Below, piece after piece: positions 26,688 to 35,450 of a DNA stretch of 64,000 nt (within the stretch, counting starts at the first letter, position 1; every line of letters starts with the position of its first letter). A program made the translations under genes and the position numbers. The notes beneath the pieces were generated by a model, which had not been told where the DNA came from, made no database searches, and saw only the letters and a program-made list of their open reading frames with translations. Where the stretch lies: contig NZ_FMVC01000008.1 in assembly GCF_900101855.1 (NCBI RefSeq), forward strand, positions 60,300 through 124,299, written 5' to 3'. This DNA comes from Flavobacterium anhuiense (lineage in GTDB: Bacteria; Bacteroidota; Bacteroidia; Flavobacteriales; Flavobacteriaceae).

Positions 26688-27395
26688 CTATATATTTACT
26701 ACAGTTCCAATGTTTTCGCCTTCGCAGATTTTCAAAAGGTTTCCGATTTTATTCATATCAAAAACAACGATTGGCAATTTGTTTTCTTGGCTTAATGTAA
26801 ATGCAGTGGTGTCCATTACATTTAATCCTTTTTTGATTACATCGTCAAACGAAATAAAATCAAATTTTACTGCCGACGCATTTTTTTCTGGATCAGAGTC
26901 GTAAACGCCATCAACGCGAGTTCCTTTTAGAATAACATCAGCATTAATTTCGATACCTCTTAAAACTGCTGCAGTATCAGTTGTAAAATATGGATTTCCA
27001 GTTCCAGCTCCAAAAATTACAATTCTGCCTTTTTCTAGATGGCGGTCAGCTCTTCTTTTGATATATGGTTCTGCAATAGATTCCATTTTCAAAGCAGTTT
27101 GCAAACGAGTTTTCATTCCTTTATCTTCAAGAGCGCCTTGCAAAGCCATTCCGTTTATAACAGTTGCAAGCATTCCCATATAATCTCCTTGCACTCTGTC
27201 CATTCCTGAGCTTGCTCCGGCAACGCCTCTAAAAATATTTCCTCCTCCAATAACAATAGCAATTTCTACTCCTTTGTCGTGAATCTGCTTGATTTCATCT
27301 GCATATTCGCCTAATCTTTTCGGGTCAATACCGTATTGTAAATCACCCATTAGGGCTTCGCCGCTAAGTTTAAGAAGAATTCTTTTATATTTCAT
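26688..27395 (-). CDS. pyrH: UMP kinase
   Basis: A 235-residue amino-acid-kinase-fold enzyme that phosphorylates UMP to UDP in pyrimidine nucleotide synthesis. The N-terminal RILLKLSGEALMG, IVIGGGNIFRG, the GDYMGMLATVINGMAL segment and the ATP site GTGNPYFTTDTAAVLR are all diagnostic. The length is normal. A perfect minus-strand -7 element (TATATTTG, 27425-27418) sits about 25 bp upstream of the ATG. It is the first gene of pyrH-frr. Confidence 0.97.
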   Translation of the reverse strand: MKYKRILLKLSGEALMGDLQYGIDPKRLGEYADEIKQIHDKGVEIAIVIGGGNIFRGVAGASSGMDRVQGDYMGMLATVINGMALQGALEDKGMKTRLQTALKMESIAEPYIKRRADRHLEKGRIVIFGAGTGNPYFTTDTAAVLRGIEINADVILKGTRVDGVYDSDPEKNASAVKFDFISFDDVIKKGLNVMDTTAFTLSQENKLPIVVFDMNKIGNLLKICEGENIGTVVNI

Positions 27396-27754
27396 GTGTG
27401 TGTTGCGTTAATTTGTGCAAATATAGACATATTCTGATTTTTAAAAATAATGTTTGCAAAAAATTAATTCTTGCTTCAATTTTAGCCATTTAAAGCCTTA
27501 AAAAGGGATTTGTTCTAAGGATCTGTTTTTACCGCAAAGTACGCTAAGAATTTTTATATAGATAAAACTGCAATTTGTAAAGTTCGCAAAGCTTAGCATT
27601 TAAAATGCTTTGCGCTCATTGCAGTAAATGTACATTTAAAAGCTATACAATTATTGTTGAATAAAATTTAAAAGGAATATTAAATGTGACAAATGTCATT
27701 TTCACAGTCTTCCTAAATTTTGTATTTTTATTGTATCCTAAAAATGAAATAAAT
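27396..27754. other. 359-bp divergent spacer with CGCAAAG-type inverted words
   Basis: It holds the pyrH promoter on the left. In the middle are ACCGCAAAGTACGCTAAG (27531-27548) and inverse-looking GCTTTGCGCTCATTGCAGTAA (about 27608-27628), which could pair, plus AAGCTTAGCATTTAAAATGC. No further gene is seen. Confidence 0.5.
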
Positions 27755-28372
27755 ATGAAAAGCATCGTAGCCAAAGCACTGTTCAATAGTCATTCTTATG
27801 CTGAATACAGAAAAATCGTAACCGATTTATTAACCGAAGGGAAATCAACAGGAAACGAACAATCTGAAAGTCTTACCAATTATTCCAAATTAAATGAAGC
27901 CAGAATGAACAGGCTGGAAAAAACGATCACTATTTCAGAGGCTATTGCAGAGAAACTTCAAAACTTAGATAATCATTATATCTGGTTGGTGCTTTCAGAA
28001 GGTTGGTGTGGAGATGCGGCGCAGATTCTTCCAATTTTAAACAAAATGGCTTTGGCTTCCAATAAAAGAATCGATTTGAGAATTGCATTACGTGATGAAA
28101 ATGACGATTTAATGAACCATTATTTGACTAACGGCGGAAGAGCAATTCCAAAGGTAATCGTGATTTGTAAAGAAGCAGGAATTGTACGTGCCGATTGGGG
28201 GCCAAGACCAAAAGGAGCAACCGAATTAATGGAAAAACATAAAAGAGAAGTTGGCGCTATCGATGAAAAAATAAAAACAGATCTTCAATTATGGTATTTA
28301 GCAGATAAAGGAATTTCTGTTCAAGAAGAATTGGTCGAAATCATGGAAAATATCAAATATAATCGCCTTTAA
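27755..28372 (+). CDS. thioredoxin-like family protein
   Basis: A 205-residue protein started at MKSIVAKAL (27755); 23 extra upstream codons are open but hydrophobic and lack an ATG-type context. After an N-terminal helical part, LSEGWCGDAAQILPIL (about 97-112) places a single cysteine where thioredoxins have CXXC, followed by a cis-Pro loop (RAIPKVIVI). It fits the thioredoxin_9-like group. With one redox cysteine it may act as a thiol binder or reductase-coupled enzyme rather than a dithiol oxidoreductase. There is no signal peptide, so it is cytoplasmic. Confidence 0.8.
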   Translation: MKSIVAKALFNSHSYAEYRKIVTDLLTEGKSTGNEQSESLTNYSKLNEARMNRLEKTITISEAIAEKLQNLDNHYIWLVLSEGWCGDAAQILPILNKMALASNKRIDLRIALRDENDDLMNHYLTNGGRAIPKVIVICKEAGIVRADWGPRPKGATELMEKHKREVGAIDEKIKTDLQLWYLADKGISVQEELVEIMENIKYNRL

Positions 28373-28546
28373 TCGGATTAATATGTTGATAAACAGTATT
28401 ATTGGTTGATAAAATTATCTTAAAGTCTTTTTCGCTTTAATAGAATTTCGTAACTTAGTGAAGCTTACCCACTTCTATTATAACTTTCAGATTTACTCTT
28501 TTTATTGGTGTTTATTTAATGTTTAACAATTAAAAAATACACTATT

Positions 28547-28624
28547 ATGAAAAAGTTATTCGAAAGGTTTTATGATTTCTTTTCTAAATTTTTGTTTGGA
28601 GGGAAAAATGTGCCTCACTATTAA
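28547..28624 (+). CDS. possible 25-residue amphipathic peptide
   Basis: ATG to TAA, too short for ordinary gene finding. The peptide starts MKKLFERFYDFFSKF and ends GGKNVPHY. The first 17 residues alternate charged and aromatic residues and would form an amphipathic helix with a Phe-rich face. It is isolated in its own spacer and followed within about 45 bp by a clear rho-independent terminator that no other plus-strand gene needs, as the thioredoxin-like gene ends 175 bp earlier. Expression is unproven; it could also be part of a small RNA. Confidence 0.4.
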   Translation: MKKLFERFYDFFSKFLFGGKNVPHY

Positions 28625-28667
28625 ATCGAGATGAGTATGGAATAAAATTACTTTTCTTTAGAGCTTG

Positions 28668-28704
28668 GCACATTACTTTTCAAACAATGTAATGTGCTTT
28701 TTTG
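28668..28704 (+). terminator. terminator after the possible small-peptide gene
   Basis: GCACATTAC and GTAATGTGC form a perfect 9-bp stem with a 12-base loop, followed by TTTTTTTG on the plus strand. Confidence 0.85.
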
Positions 28705-28719
28705 CTTTTAGAGAAGTAA

Positions 28720-29280
28720 TTAATCTTCTTGAGAGTTGTAATGAAAGAAATCTGTTAATGTTACTCCAAAAGAAATGGTTCCGATGCTTTTTTGATCATA
28801 AAGAGGAAAAGCATAATCGCTAATTTCGGCAAAAATGATAAAATCATCAGAACCAATGCCGAGTTTTGCCCTTTTATATGCCCCATTTAAATTACCGCGA
28901 CCCAAAGCAAAACCTTTTCCGTATCCAGCTTGAAGCATAATTCTGGTTTCGGGTCCTACTTTTGGACTTAATCCTAAATTTAAAAATACAGGAACAGCAA
29001 CAAGCTTATCATCCCATTTCCAGTCTAGTCCAGAGTGAAGGCCAAGGGTAAGCCATTTTTTATAATGAACGCCATATCCGATTTTGGCTCCTAAACCATT
29101 AGGGACAAAAAAGGCATTTGATGAGGTTGATTCAGGATAATAATAAGAATCATCTTTATCGGGATTACCTGTTATTGAGGCAGTGATATCAAATTGTATA
29201 TAAGTGAATTTAGTTGCCTGACTATGTATAAATGAATTAAAAAAGGAAATAAATGCAATAGTCAGTAAAATTCTTTTCAT
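28720..29280 (-). CDS. exported hypothetical protein, possible small outer-membrane barrel
   Basis: A 186-residue protein with a signal peptide (LLTIAFISFFNSFIHSQA). The mature part is rich in alternating hydrophobic strands with Gly and aromatic residues (GLGAKIGYGVHYKKWLTLGL, FLNLGLSPKVG, MLQAGYGKGFALG), suggesting an outer-membrane beta-barrel or lipocalin-like fold. No named family is recognised. It is 8 bp downstream of truB and probably at the end of that operon. Its C-terminus lies beside the convergent terminator at 28668. Confidence 0.7.
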   Translation of the reverse strand: MKRILLTIAFISFFNSFIHSQATKFTYIQFDITASITGNPDKDDSYYYPESTSSNAFFVPNGLGAKIGYGVHYKKWLTLGLHSGLDWKWDDKLVAVPVFLNLGLSPKVGPETRIMLQAGYGKGFALGRGNLNGAYKRAKLGIGSDDFIIFAEISDYAFPLYDQKSIGTISFGVTLTDFFHYNSQED

Positions 29281-29288
29281 ATACGGTT

Positions 29289-29984
29289 TTATTTTTTCAG
29301 GAGTTCTTCTTCAAATAAATTAATATCAATCGCATTTTTCACATCGTAATCGCCAATTTTAGTTCGACGTAAAACTGTTAAATGCGAACCTGAATTCATG
29401 GCTTTTCCAAAATCGTAAGCAAGAGAACGAATGTAAGTTCCTTTAGAACAAACTACTCTAAAATCGACTTCTGGTAATGCAATTCTCGTGATTTCAAATT
29501 CGTGAATAGTAGTTTTTCTGCTTTCAATTTCTATTGATTCTCCCGCACGCGCATGTTCATATAGACGAACACCATCTTTTTTAATGGCAGAAAAGATTGG
29601 TGGTTTTTGGTCGATTTCGCCTAAAAATTGCTTTACAGTTTCATGAATCAAATCTTCATTGATATGGTCTGTTGGAAAAGTCTGATCGATTTCAGTTTCC
29701 AAATCATACGATGGAGTAGTAGCACCGATATAAAACGTTCCGGTATATTCTTTTGCTTGACCTTGAAGTTCAGAAATCTTTTTAGTGAATTTTCCAGTGC
29801 AGATCAATAAAAGACCTGTTGCCAAAGGATCTAAAGTTCCTGCATGGCCAATTTTGAACTTTTTAGGAAGTCCGACTTTATTAATTAAAAGGTATTTTAA
29901 TTTATTGACAGCTTGAAATGAACTCCATTTTAATGGTTTGTCAATCAATAAAACTTGTCCTTCTAAATATTCTTCAGGTGTCAT
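29289..29984 (-). CDS. truB: tRNA pseudouridine(55) synthase
   Basis: A 231-residue enzyme that makes pseudouridine 55 in the T-loop of tRNAs. LLIDKPLKWSSFQAVNKL opens the catalytic domain, and GHAGTLDPLATG holds the catalytic Asp52. QKPPIFSAIKKDGVRLYEHAR and CSKGTYIRSLAYDFG are later family motifs. The C-terminal PUA domain is short, as in other Bacteroidota. Its ATG overlaps the uppP stop as TAATG, so the two are translationally coupled. Confidence 0.96.
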   Translation of the reverse strand: MTPEEYLEGQVLLIDKPLKWSSFQAVNKLKYLLINKVGLPKKFKIGHAGTLDPLATGLLLICTGKFTKKISELQGQAKEYTGTFYIGATTPSYDLETEIDQTFPTDHINEDLIHETVKQFLGEIDQKPPIFSAIKKDGVRLYEHARAGESIEIESRKTTIHEFEITRIALPEVDFRVVCSKGTYIRSLAYDFGKAMNSGSHLTVLRRTKIGDYDVKNAIDINLFEEELLKK

Positions 29985-30781
29985 TATATAATCGTAAGCG
30001 GATGAATGAAAAAGTGAATCAATAATAAAATGATTCCGGCAATGATTCGGTAATAACCAAAAACTTTGAATCCGTTTTTAGTCAAAAATCCGATGAAAGT
30101 TTTTATGGCTAATAATGCTACAGCAAAAGCAACAATGTTTCCAATAACCAACATATTTACTTGGTCATGAGACAATTCAAAACCTGCTTTGTAATAGTCA
30201 TAGCATTTTTTTGCAGTTGCCCCCAACATAGTTGGAACCGCTAAGAAAAATGAAAATTCTGCTGCAGAAGTTCTAGTCAGTTTTTGAGCCATACCTCCAA
30301 CAATACTTGCGCCGCTTCGAGAAACTCCAGGAATCATGGCAAGACATTGGAATAAACCAATTTTTAAAGCTTTGGCATACGTAATTTCAGTTGAAACTTC
30401 TGGATCATTTGGTTTGTTAAACCATTCGTCTACTTTCAATAAAACTAAACCTCCAATTAGAAGTGAAATTGCAACTGTAACTGGGTTTTCTAGTAGGCCA
30501 TCAATAAAATCGCTTAATAATAATCCTAAAACAGCTGCAGGAATAAAAGCAACTAAAAGTTTAAAATAGAAATCAAAGGTTTGAAAGAAACGTTTGAAGT
30601 ATAAAATTACAACCGAAAGTATAGCGCCAAGCTGAATTACAATGGTAAAAAGTTTAGTGAAATCGTCATGTGCGATTCCGAAAAAAGAAGAAGCAATAAT
30701 CATATGTCCTGTAGAAGAAACAGGCAAAAATTCTGTAATTCCTTCAATAATGGCAAGAACAATAGCTTGTAATGTGTTCAT
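29984..30781 (-). CDS. uppP: undecaprenyl-diphosphate phosphatase
   Basis: A 265-residue polytopic membrane enzyme (BacA type) that dephosphorylates undecaprenyl diphosphate to recycle the lipid carrier for peptidoglycan and polysaccharides. The two active-site regions are EGITEFLPVSSTGHMI (13-28) and IPGVSRSGASIVGGMA in the middle. About eight hydrophobic segments are present. It lies between DUF3098 and truB in an order (ftsX, DUF3098, uppP, truB) that is conserved in Bacteroidota. Confidence 0.96.
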   Translation of the reverse strand: MNTLQAIVLAIIEGITEFLPVSSTGHMIIASSFFGIAHDDFTKLFTIVIQLGAILSVVILYFKRFFQTFDFYFKLLVAFIPAAVLGLLLSDFIDGLLENPVTVAISLLIGGLVLLKVDEWFNKPNDPEVSTEITYAKALKIGLFQCLAMIPGVSRSGASIVGGMAQKLTRTSAAEFSFFLAVPTMLGATAKKCYDYYKAGFELSHDQVNMLVIGNIVAFAVALLAIKTFIGFLTKNGFKVFGYYRIIAGIILLLIHFFIHPLTII

Positions 30782-30789
30782 TTAATTGA

Positions 30790-30872
30790 GATTGTTAGAT
30801 TTTAGACTTCTTAGACTTCTTAGATTTAAAAAGATTAATTTAATAAAGATCTAAGAAATCTAAGCTGTCTAA
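30790..30872. repeat. inverted CTTAGA-type array between DUF3098 and uppP
   Basis: The left half has TTAGACTTCTTAGACTTCTT and the right half has inverse words (GATCTAAGAAATCTAAGC, then CTAAGAAAGTCT), so the spacer could fold into a long imperfect hairpin. It lies inside what is otherwise a conserved operon. Confidence 0.55.
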
Positions 30873-30878
30873 GAAAGT

Positions 30879-31136
30879 CTATTTAGATTTTTTGAAGATA
30901 GAATAAATCGTGATGCCAAAACCGATAAGAACGGTTGTTGGTGCTAAACGAATGCGTCTAAAGCTGAAAATGTCTTCATTAAAAACATTTGGATCTTTAC
31001 TTCCTCCGCCAGACATTAAAATAAATCCAAGTGCTATAACCGCAATTCCGATTAATAAGATTTTGTAATTAATGGCATCAAAAAGGAATTCCTGTTTTTG
31101 AACTTGTTGTTCTTCTTTATTTTTATTGTTTTTCAT
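30879..31136 (-). CDS. DUF3098 membrane protein
   Basis: An 85-residue protein of the Bacteroidota-specific DUF3098 family. It has two membrane segments (about 30-42 and 66-80), the typical GFILMSGGGSKDP loop between them, and FSFRRIRLAP before TM2. Function is unknown. Its fixed position between ftsX and uppP suggests a link to cell envelope growth or division. Confidence 0.88.
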   Translation of the reverse strand: MKNNKNKEEQQVQKQEFLFDAINYKILLIGIAVIALGFILMSGGGSKDPNVFNEDIFSFRRIRLAPTTVLIGFGITIYSIFKKSK

Positions 31137-31149
31137 TTTTATGTGTTTG

Positions 31150-31171
31150 TCAGCCTGAGCGAAATCGAAGG
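31150..31171. repeat. dispersed CTGAGCGAAATCGAAGG motif
   Basis: CAGCCTGAGCGAAATCGAAG in the spacer between ftsX and DUF3098. It is related to the copies at 12573 and 41931 and inversely to 1721. Confidence 0.5.
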
Positions 31172-31219
31172 CATTTTTTTTAAATCTAAAATCTGCAATC
31201 TAAAATCTGAAATCAAAAA

Positions 31220-32095
31220 TTAATAAAGATCGTCAGTTCTTAAATTCAAGAAACGCTGTGTTGCAAAATGTGTGCTTACCCAAGTAATTAAAACTCCTAA
31301 TCCGAAAACAGCAACCAAAACCAAACCAGTTAAAGCTTTGTCTTCGAGAATTCCTAAACCAGGGAAATTAGTGTCTACATATAGTAATAGTGCGATTAAA
31401 GCAATAATTGCCAGACCAGCACCCAGCATTCCTAATTTTACGCTTCGCATTACAAAAGGCTTTCGGATAAATGCTTTTGTCGCACCAACCATTTGCATGG
31501 TTTTGATAATAAAACGATTTGAATGTATAGATAAACGTAGTGAACTATTGATTAATAAAACTGCAATTACTGTCAAGAAACCGCTAATAATCAGGATCCA
31601 CATACTTACTTTTCTGATATTGTCATTTACCAGATTTACCAATTGTTTGTCGTAAACAATATCTGAAATCATAGCATTTTTGCGAAAGTTGCTTTCAATC
31701 TTAACGATACTGTCTCTTTCTACATAGTCTGCTTTTAAGTGAATGTCGTATGAATTCAATAACGGATTTTCTCCCAAAAAGGTTAAAAAGTCTTCTCCGA
31801 TAATATCAGTATGTTCTTTTGCCGCTTTTTCTTTCGTTACATAAACAAAAGATTTAGCAAAAGGTGCTCTTTTAAGTTCGGTATTAAATGCTTTGATAAT
31901 ACTATCATTCGCTTCATTTTTGAAGAAAATCGTCATGGCGATTTTTTCTTTAAAATCGTCTGCCAATTGTTTAGAATTAATAATGAATAATCCCAGTACT
32001 CCCAATAGGAATAAAACCAAGAATACACTTAATACTACCGAAAAATAAGAGGAAATTAACCTGCGCTTTTGAAATTTATCAAAGTTAGAACTCAT
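31220..32095 (-). CDS. ftsX: cell division protein FtsX (ABC permease)
   Basis: A 291-residue permease with the FtsX layout: a short cytoplasmic N-terminus (SSNFDKFQKRRLISSYFS), TM1 (~20-38), a periplasmic domain (~39-170) and three C-terminal membrane segments (~172-192, ~220-240, ~258-276). The RSVKLGMLGAG and TKAFIRKPF regions are typical. FtsX works with the ATPase FtsE to activate peptidoglycan hydrolases at the septum. ftsE is not adjacent, which is usual in Bacteroidota. It is the first gene of the ftsX-DUF3098-uppP-truB cluster. Confidence 0.93.
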   Translation of the reverse strand: MSSNFDKFQKRRLISSYFSVVLSVFLVLFLLGVLGLFIINSKQLADDFKEKIAMTIFFKNEANDSIIKAFNTELKRAPFAKSFVYVTKEKAAKEHTDIIGEDFLTFLGENPLLNSYDIHLKADYVERDSIVKIESNFRKNAMISDIVYDKQLVNLVNDNIRKVSMWILIISGFLTVIAVLLINSSLRLSIHSNRFIIKTMQMVGATKAFIRKPFVMRSVKLGMLGAGLAIIALIALLLYVDTNFPGLGILEDKALTGLVLVAVFGLGVLITWVSTHFATQRFLNLRTDDLY

Positions 32096-32519
32096 ACTGT
32101 GCTTAAATTATGTGGTAAAAATAATAAACAATTTCTTTATTTAAAGTTAATAACAAACTTTTATACTTAAAAGTACGATTTAAATCTTGAAAAAATTGGA
32201 GTTTGACCGTAAAGCATGTAAAGTTTTTGATATTCTACCTTGTAACATAAACGGCAAGGTTTGCAAAGTTGTATTTTAAGCAGGGCTTTACGAAGCTTGT
32301 GTTTTGTAACGTATAGATTGAATTAAAATTTTGCATGTTTTGCAGTTAATTTTAAGATCAATATTGTGTTTTGACTTAATTTAATTGAAGAATTACATAT
32401 TTTATTTGTTTGCCAATGAAATAGCTTTGCTACAATCCGCAATAAATGTAAATTTGCGGCTAAATTAATTTAGTGAAAAGCTTAGAACCTTAGTAACTTA
32501 GAATCTTAGTCACTTAGAA
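32096..32519. other. 424-bp divergent spacer between ftsX and leuS
   Basis: It contains an imperfect inverted array of GCAAAG/CTTTGC-like words (about 32205-32310), the leuS promoter (32427-32456), and a run of CTTAGAA/CTTAGTA words (about 32483-32518) ending at the leuS ATG. No T-box-like structure is recognised. Confidence 0.5.
32427..32456 (+). promoter_or_regulatory. leuS promoter
   Basis: TTG (32427-32429), 19 bp, then TAAATTTG (32449-32456): both elements of the Bacteroidota sigma-A promoter with optimal spacing, about 64 bp before the ATG. Confidence 0.75.
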
Positions 32520-35384
32520 ATGAAGTACAATCCAAACGAAATTGAAGCCAAATGGCAAAAATATTGGGCAGAAAATCAAACTTTTGCAGCAAAAAACAAC
32601 TCTGAAAAGCCGAAACATTATGTTCTCGACATGTTTCCTTATCCGTCTGGAGCAGGATTACACGTTGGGCACCCACTGGGCTATATTGCTTCAGATGTGT
32701 ATTCTCGTTTCAAAAGACATCAAGGATTCAATGTTTTGCATCCAATGGGTTATGATAGTTTCGGATTACCTGCAGAACAATATGCAATTCAAACAGGGCA
32801 ACGCCCAGAAGATACTACACGTGTAAACATTGACGGTGGTGTTGACAAAGAAGGAAAACAAATTGCTGGATACAGAAAACAATTAGATAAAATCGGATTC
32901 TCATTTGACTGGGCGCGTGAAGTGCGTACCTCAAATCCAGATTACTATAAGCACACACAGTGGATTTTTATCCAATTGTTTAATTCTTGGTATTGCAGAA
33001 AACAAGGAAAAGCATTTGATATTTCAGAGCTTGTGACTGTTTTTGAAGAAAGCGGAAATGCATTAGTAGAAGCAGTTTGCGATGATAACGTAGCAATTTT
33101 TACGGCTGATGAATGGAATTCTTATTCTGCAGATCAAAAAGAGAAAATCCTTTTACAGTATAGATTAACCTATTTGGCAGAAACCGAAGTAAACTGGTGT
33201 CCAGGCTTAGGTACTGTTTTGGCAAATGACGAAATTGTAAACGGAGTTTCTGAGCGTGGAGGCTTTCCTGTTATAAGAAAAAAAATGACACAATGGAGCA
33301 TGCGAATTTCTGCTTATGCCGAACGCTTGCTTGAAGGCTTAAATGATATTGATTGGAGTGAGTCAATTAAAGAATCTCAAAGAAACTGGATTGGAAAATC
33401 AGTAGGAGCATTGGTAACTTTTAATGTGAAAGATCACAATGAAGTAATCGAGGTTTTTACGACAAGACCTGATACTATTTTTGGTGTAACTTTTATGACT
33501 TTGGCTCCAGAACATGATTTGGTTGCTAAAATTACAACTCCAGAACAAAAAGCAGAAGTTGAAGCCTATATTGAAAAAACAGCGAAACGTTCCGAGCGTG
33601 AGCGTATGGCTGATGTAAAAACGATTTCTGGAGTATTTACAGGAGCGTATGCTGAACACCCGTTTACAAAAGAACCAATTCCTGTTTGGATTGGTGATTA
33701 TGTTTTGGCTGGTTACGGAACTGGTGCTGTAATGGCGGTTCCTTGCGGAGACGAAAGAGATTACGCATTTGCAAATTTCTTTAAAGGCCAGAAAGGAATG
33801 CCTGAAATTAAAAATATCTTCGCAAATGTTGATATTTCTGAAGCGGCTTACGGATCAAAAGATAACGTTGAAATCGCAAATTCTGATTTCTTAAACGGAT
33901 TAAATTATAAAGAAGGAACTAAAAAAACAATTGCAAAATTAGAAGAAATCGGACAGGGAACGGGTAAAACAAATTACCGTTTGCGTGATGCTGTTTTCTC
34001 TCGTCAGCGTTATTGGGGTGAGCCATTCCCAGTTTATTATGTAAATGGATTACCTAAAATGATTGACACACAGCATTTGCCAATTATCCTTCCAGAAGTA
34101 GAGAAATATTTACCAACAGAAGAAGGTTTGCCACCATTAGGAAATGCGGCTGTTTGGGCTTGGGACACGAAACAAAATAAAGTTGTCAATACAGATTTAG
34201 TTGACAATGCAACGATTTTTCCTTTAGAATTAAACACGATGCCTGGTTGGGCAGGAAGTTCATGGTATTGGATGCGTTATATGGATGCACACAATGAAAA
34301 TGAATTTGCGTCTAAAGAAGCTTTGGCTTACTGGGAAAATGTAGATTTATACATTGGAGGAAGTGAGCACGCAACAGGTCACTTGTTGTATTCTCGTTTC
34401 TGGAATAAATTCTTAAAAGACAAAGGTTTTGCTCCAACTGAAGAACCATTTAAAAAACTGATCAATCAGGGAATGATTTTGGGGACTAGTGCTTTTGTTT
34501 ATAGATTAGAAGGAACAAATACTTTTGTGTCTAAAAATAAAATTGGAGATCAAAAAGTACAGCCAATTCATGCTGATGTTTCAATGGTTAATTCTTCTGA
34601 TGAATTAGATGTTGAAAAATTCAAAGCTTGGAGAGAAGATTATGCTGATGCGGAATTTATTTTAGATGATAACGGAAAATACATTGTAGGCCGTGAAGTC
34701 GAAAAAATGTCGAAATCGAAATACAACGTAGTAACTCCAGATGATATTTGTGCTGAATATGGTGCTGATACGTTACGTTTATACGAAATGTTCTTAGGAC
34801 CTTTAGAACAAGCAAAACCTTGGAATACTGCTGGAATTTCTGGAGTATTTGGTTTCTTGAAAAAATTATGGAGATTGTACTTTGATGAGAATGGCTTAAT
34901 CGTAAACAATGACGAACCAACAAAAGACAACTTAAAATCGTTACACAAAACCATCAAAAAAGTGGGTGAAGATATCGAGAATTTCTCTTTCAATACTTCG
35001 GTTTCTCAGTTTATGATTTGTGTAAATGAATTGTCTTCTCAAAATTGTCATTCAAGAGCGATTTTAGAGCCGTTGGCTATTTTGGTTTCGCCTTATGCGC
35101 CACATATTGCAGAAGAATTATGGTCACAGTTAGGACATACAACGTCAATTTCAGAAGTTGCCTTCCCAATTTTTGAGGAAAAACATTTAGTTGAAACCAA
35201 TAAAGAATATCCAGTTTCGTTCAACGGAAAAATGCGCTTCACAATCGAATTGCCTTTGGATTTAACCAAAGAACAAATCGAAGAAATCGTAATGAAAGAC
35301 GAAAGAACTCAAAAACACTTAGACAGTAGAACACCAAATAAAGTGATTATCGTTCCTGGAAAAATTATCAATTTGGTAGGATAG
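32520..35384 (+). CDS. leuS: leucine--tRNA ligase
   Basis: A 954-residue class Ia synthetase that charges tRNA-Leu. The HIGH-type motif is GAGLHVGHPLGY near residue 45. The CP1 editing domain (about 240-450) contains the TTRPDTIFGVTFM segment and the GTGAVMAVPCGDERD region typical of post-transfer editing. KMSKS is intact in EKMSKSKYN (about 728). The anticodon-binding domain fills the C-terminal third. The protein is somewhat longer than the E. coli enzyme, with insertions around residues 165-215 and 665-715. It is monocistronic, with its own promoter and terminator. Confidence 0.97.
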   Translation: MKYNPNEIEAKWQKYWAENQTFAAKNNSEKPKHYVLDMFPYPSGAGLHVGHPLGYIASDVYSRFKRHQGFNVLHPMGYDSFGLPAEQYAIQTGQRPEDTTRVNIDGGVDKEGKQIAGYRKQLDKIGFSFDWAREVRTSNPDYYKHTQWIFIQLFNSWYCRKQGKAFDISELVTVFEESGNALVEAVCDDNVAIFTADEWNSYSADQKEKILLQYRLTYLAETEVNWCPGLGTVLANDEIVNGVSERGGFPVIRKKMTQWSMRISAYAERLLEGLNDIDWSESIKESQRNWIGKSVGALVTFNVKDHNEVIEVFTTRPDTIFGVTFMTLAPEHDLVAKITTPEQKAEVEAYIEKTAKRSERERMADVKTISGVFTGAYAEHPFTKEPIPVWIGDYVLAGYGTGAVMAVPCGDERDYAFANFFKGQKGMPEIKNIFANVDISEAAYGSKDNVEIANSDFLNGLNYKEGTKKTIAKLEEIGQGTGKTNYRLRDAVFSRQRYWGEPFPVYYVNGLPKMIDTQHLPIILPEVEKYLPTEEGLPPLGNAAVWAWDTKQNKVVNTDLVDNATIFPLELNTMPGWAGSSWYWMRYMDAHNENEFASKEALAYWENVDLYIGGSEHATGHLLYSRFWNKFLKDKGFAPTEEPFKKLINQGMILGTSAFVYRLEGTNTFVSKNKIGDQKVQPIHADVSMVNSSDELDVEKFKAWREDYADAEFILDDNGKYIVGREVEKMSKSKYNVVTPDDICAEYGADTLRLYEMFLGPLEQAKPWNTAGISGVFGFLKKLWRLYFDENGLIVNNDEPTKDNLKSLHKTIKKVGEDIENFSFNTSVSQFMICVNELSSQNCHSRAILEPLAILVSPYAPHIAEELWSQLGHTTSISEVAFPIFEEKHLVETNKEYPVSFNGKMRFTIELPLDLTKEQIEEIVMKDERTQKHLDSRTPNKVIIVPGKIINLVG

Positions 35385-35406
35385 CCAAATTAATTTTCAA
35401 TATAAA

Positions 35407-35450
35407 AATCCCAAATTCCAATTTTTACGATTGGAGTTTGGGATTTTTTT
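35407..35450 (+). terminator. leuS terminator
   Basis: AATCCCAAATTCCAAT pairs with ATTGGAGTTTGGGATT (one G-U) and is followed by a run of T. It has nearly the same sequence as the terminator at 23214. Confidence 0.87.

Noticed and set aside
32096..32519. T-box or other riboswitch upstream of leuS
   Set aside because: No T-box sequence or specifier-stem pattern is recognisable, and the spacer is explained by repeats plus a normal promoter.
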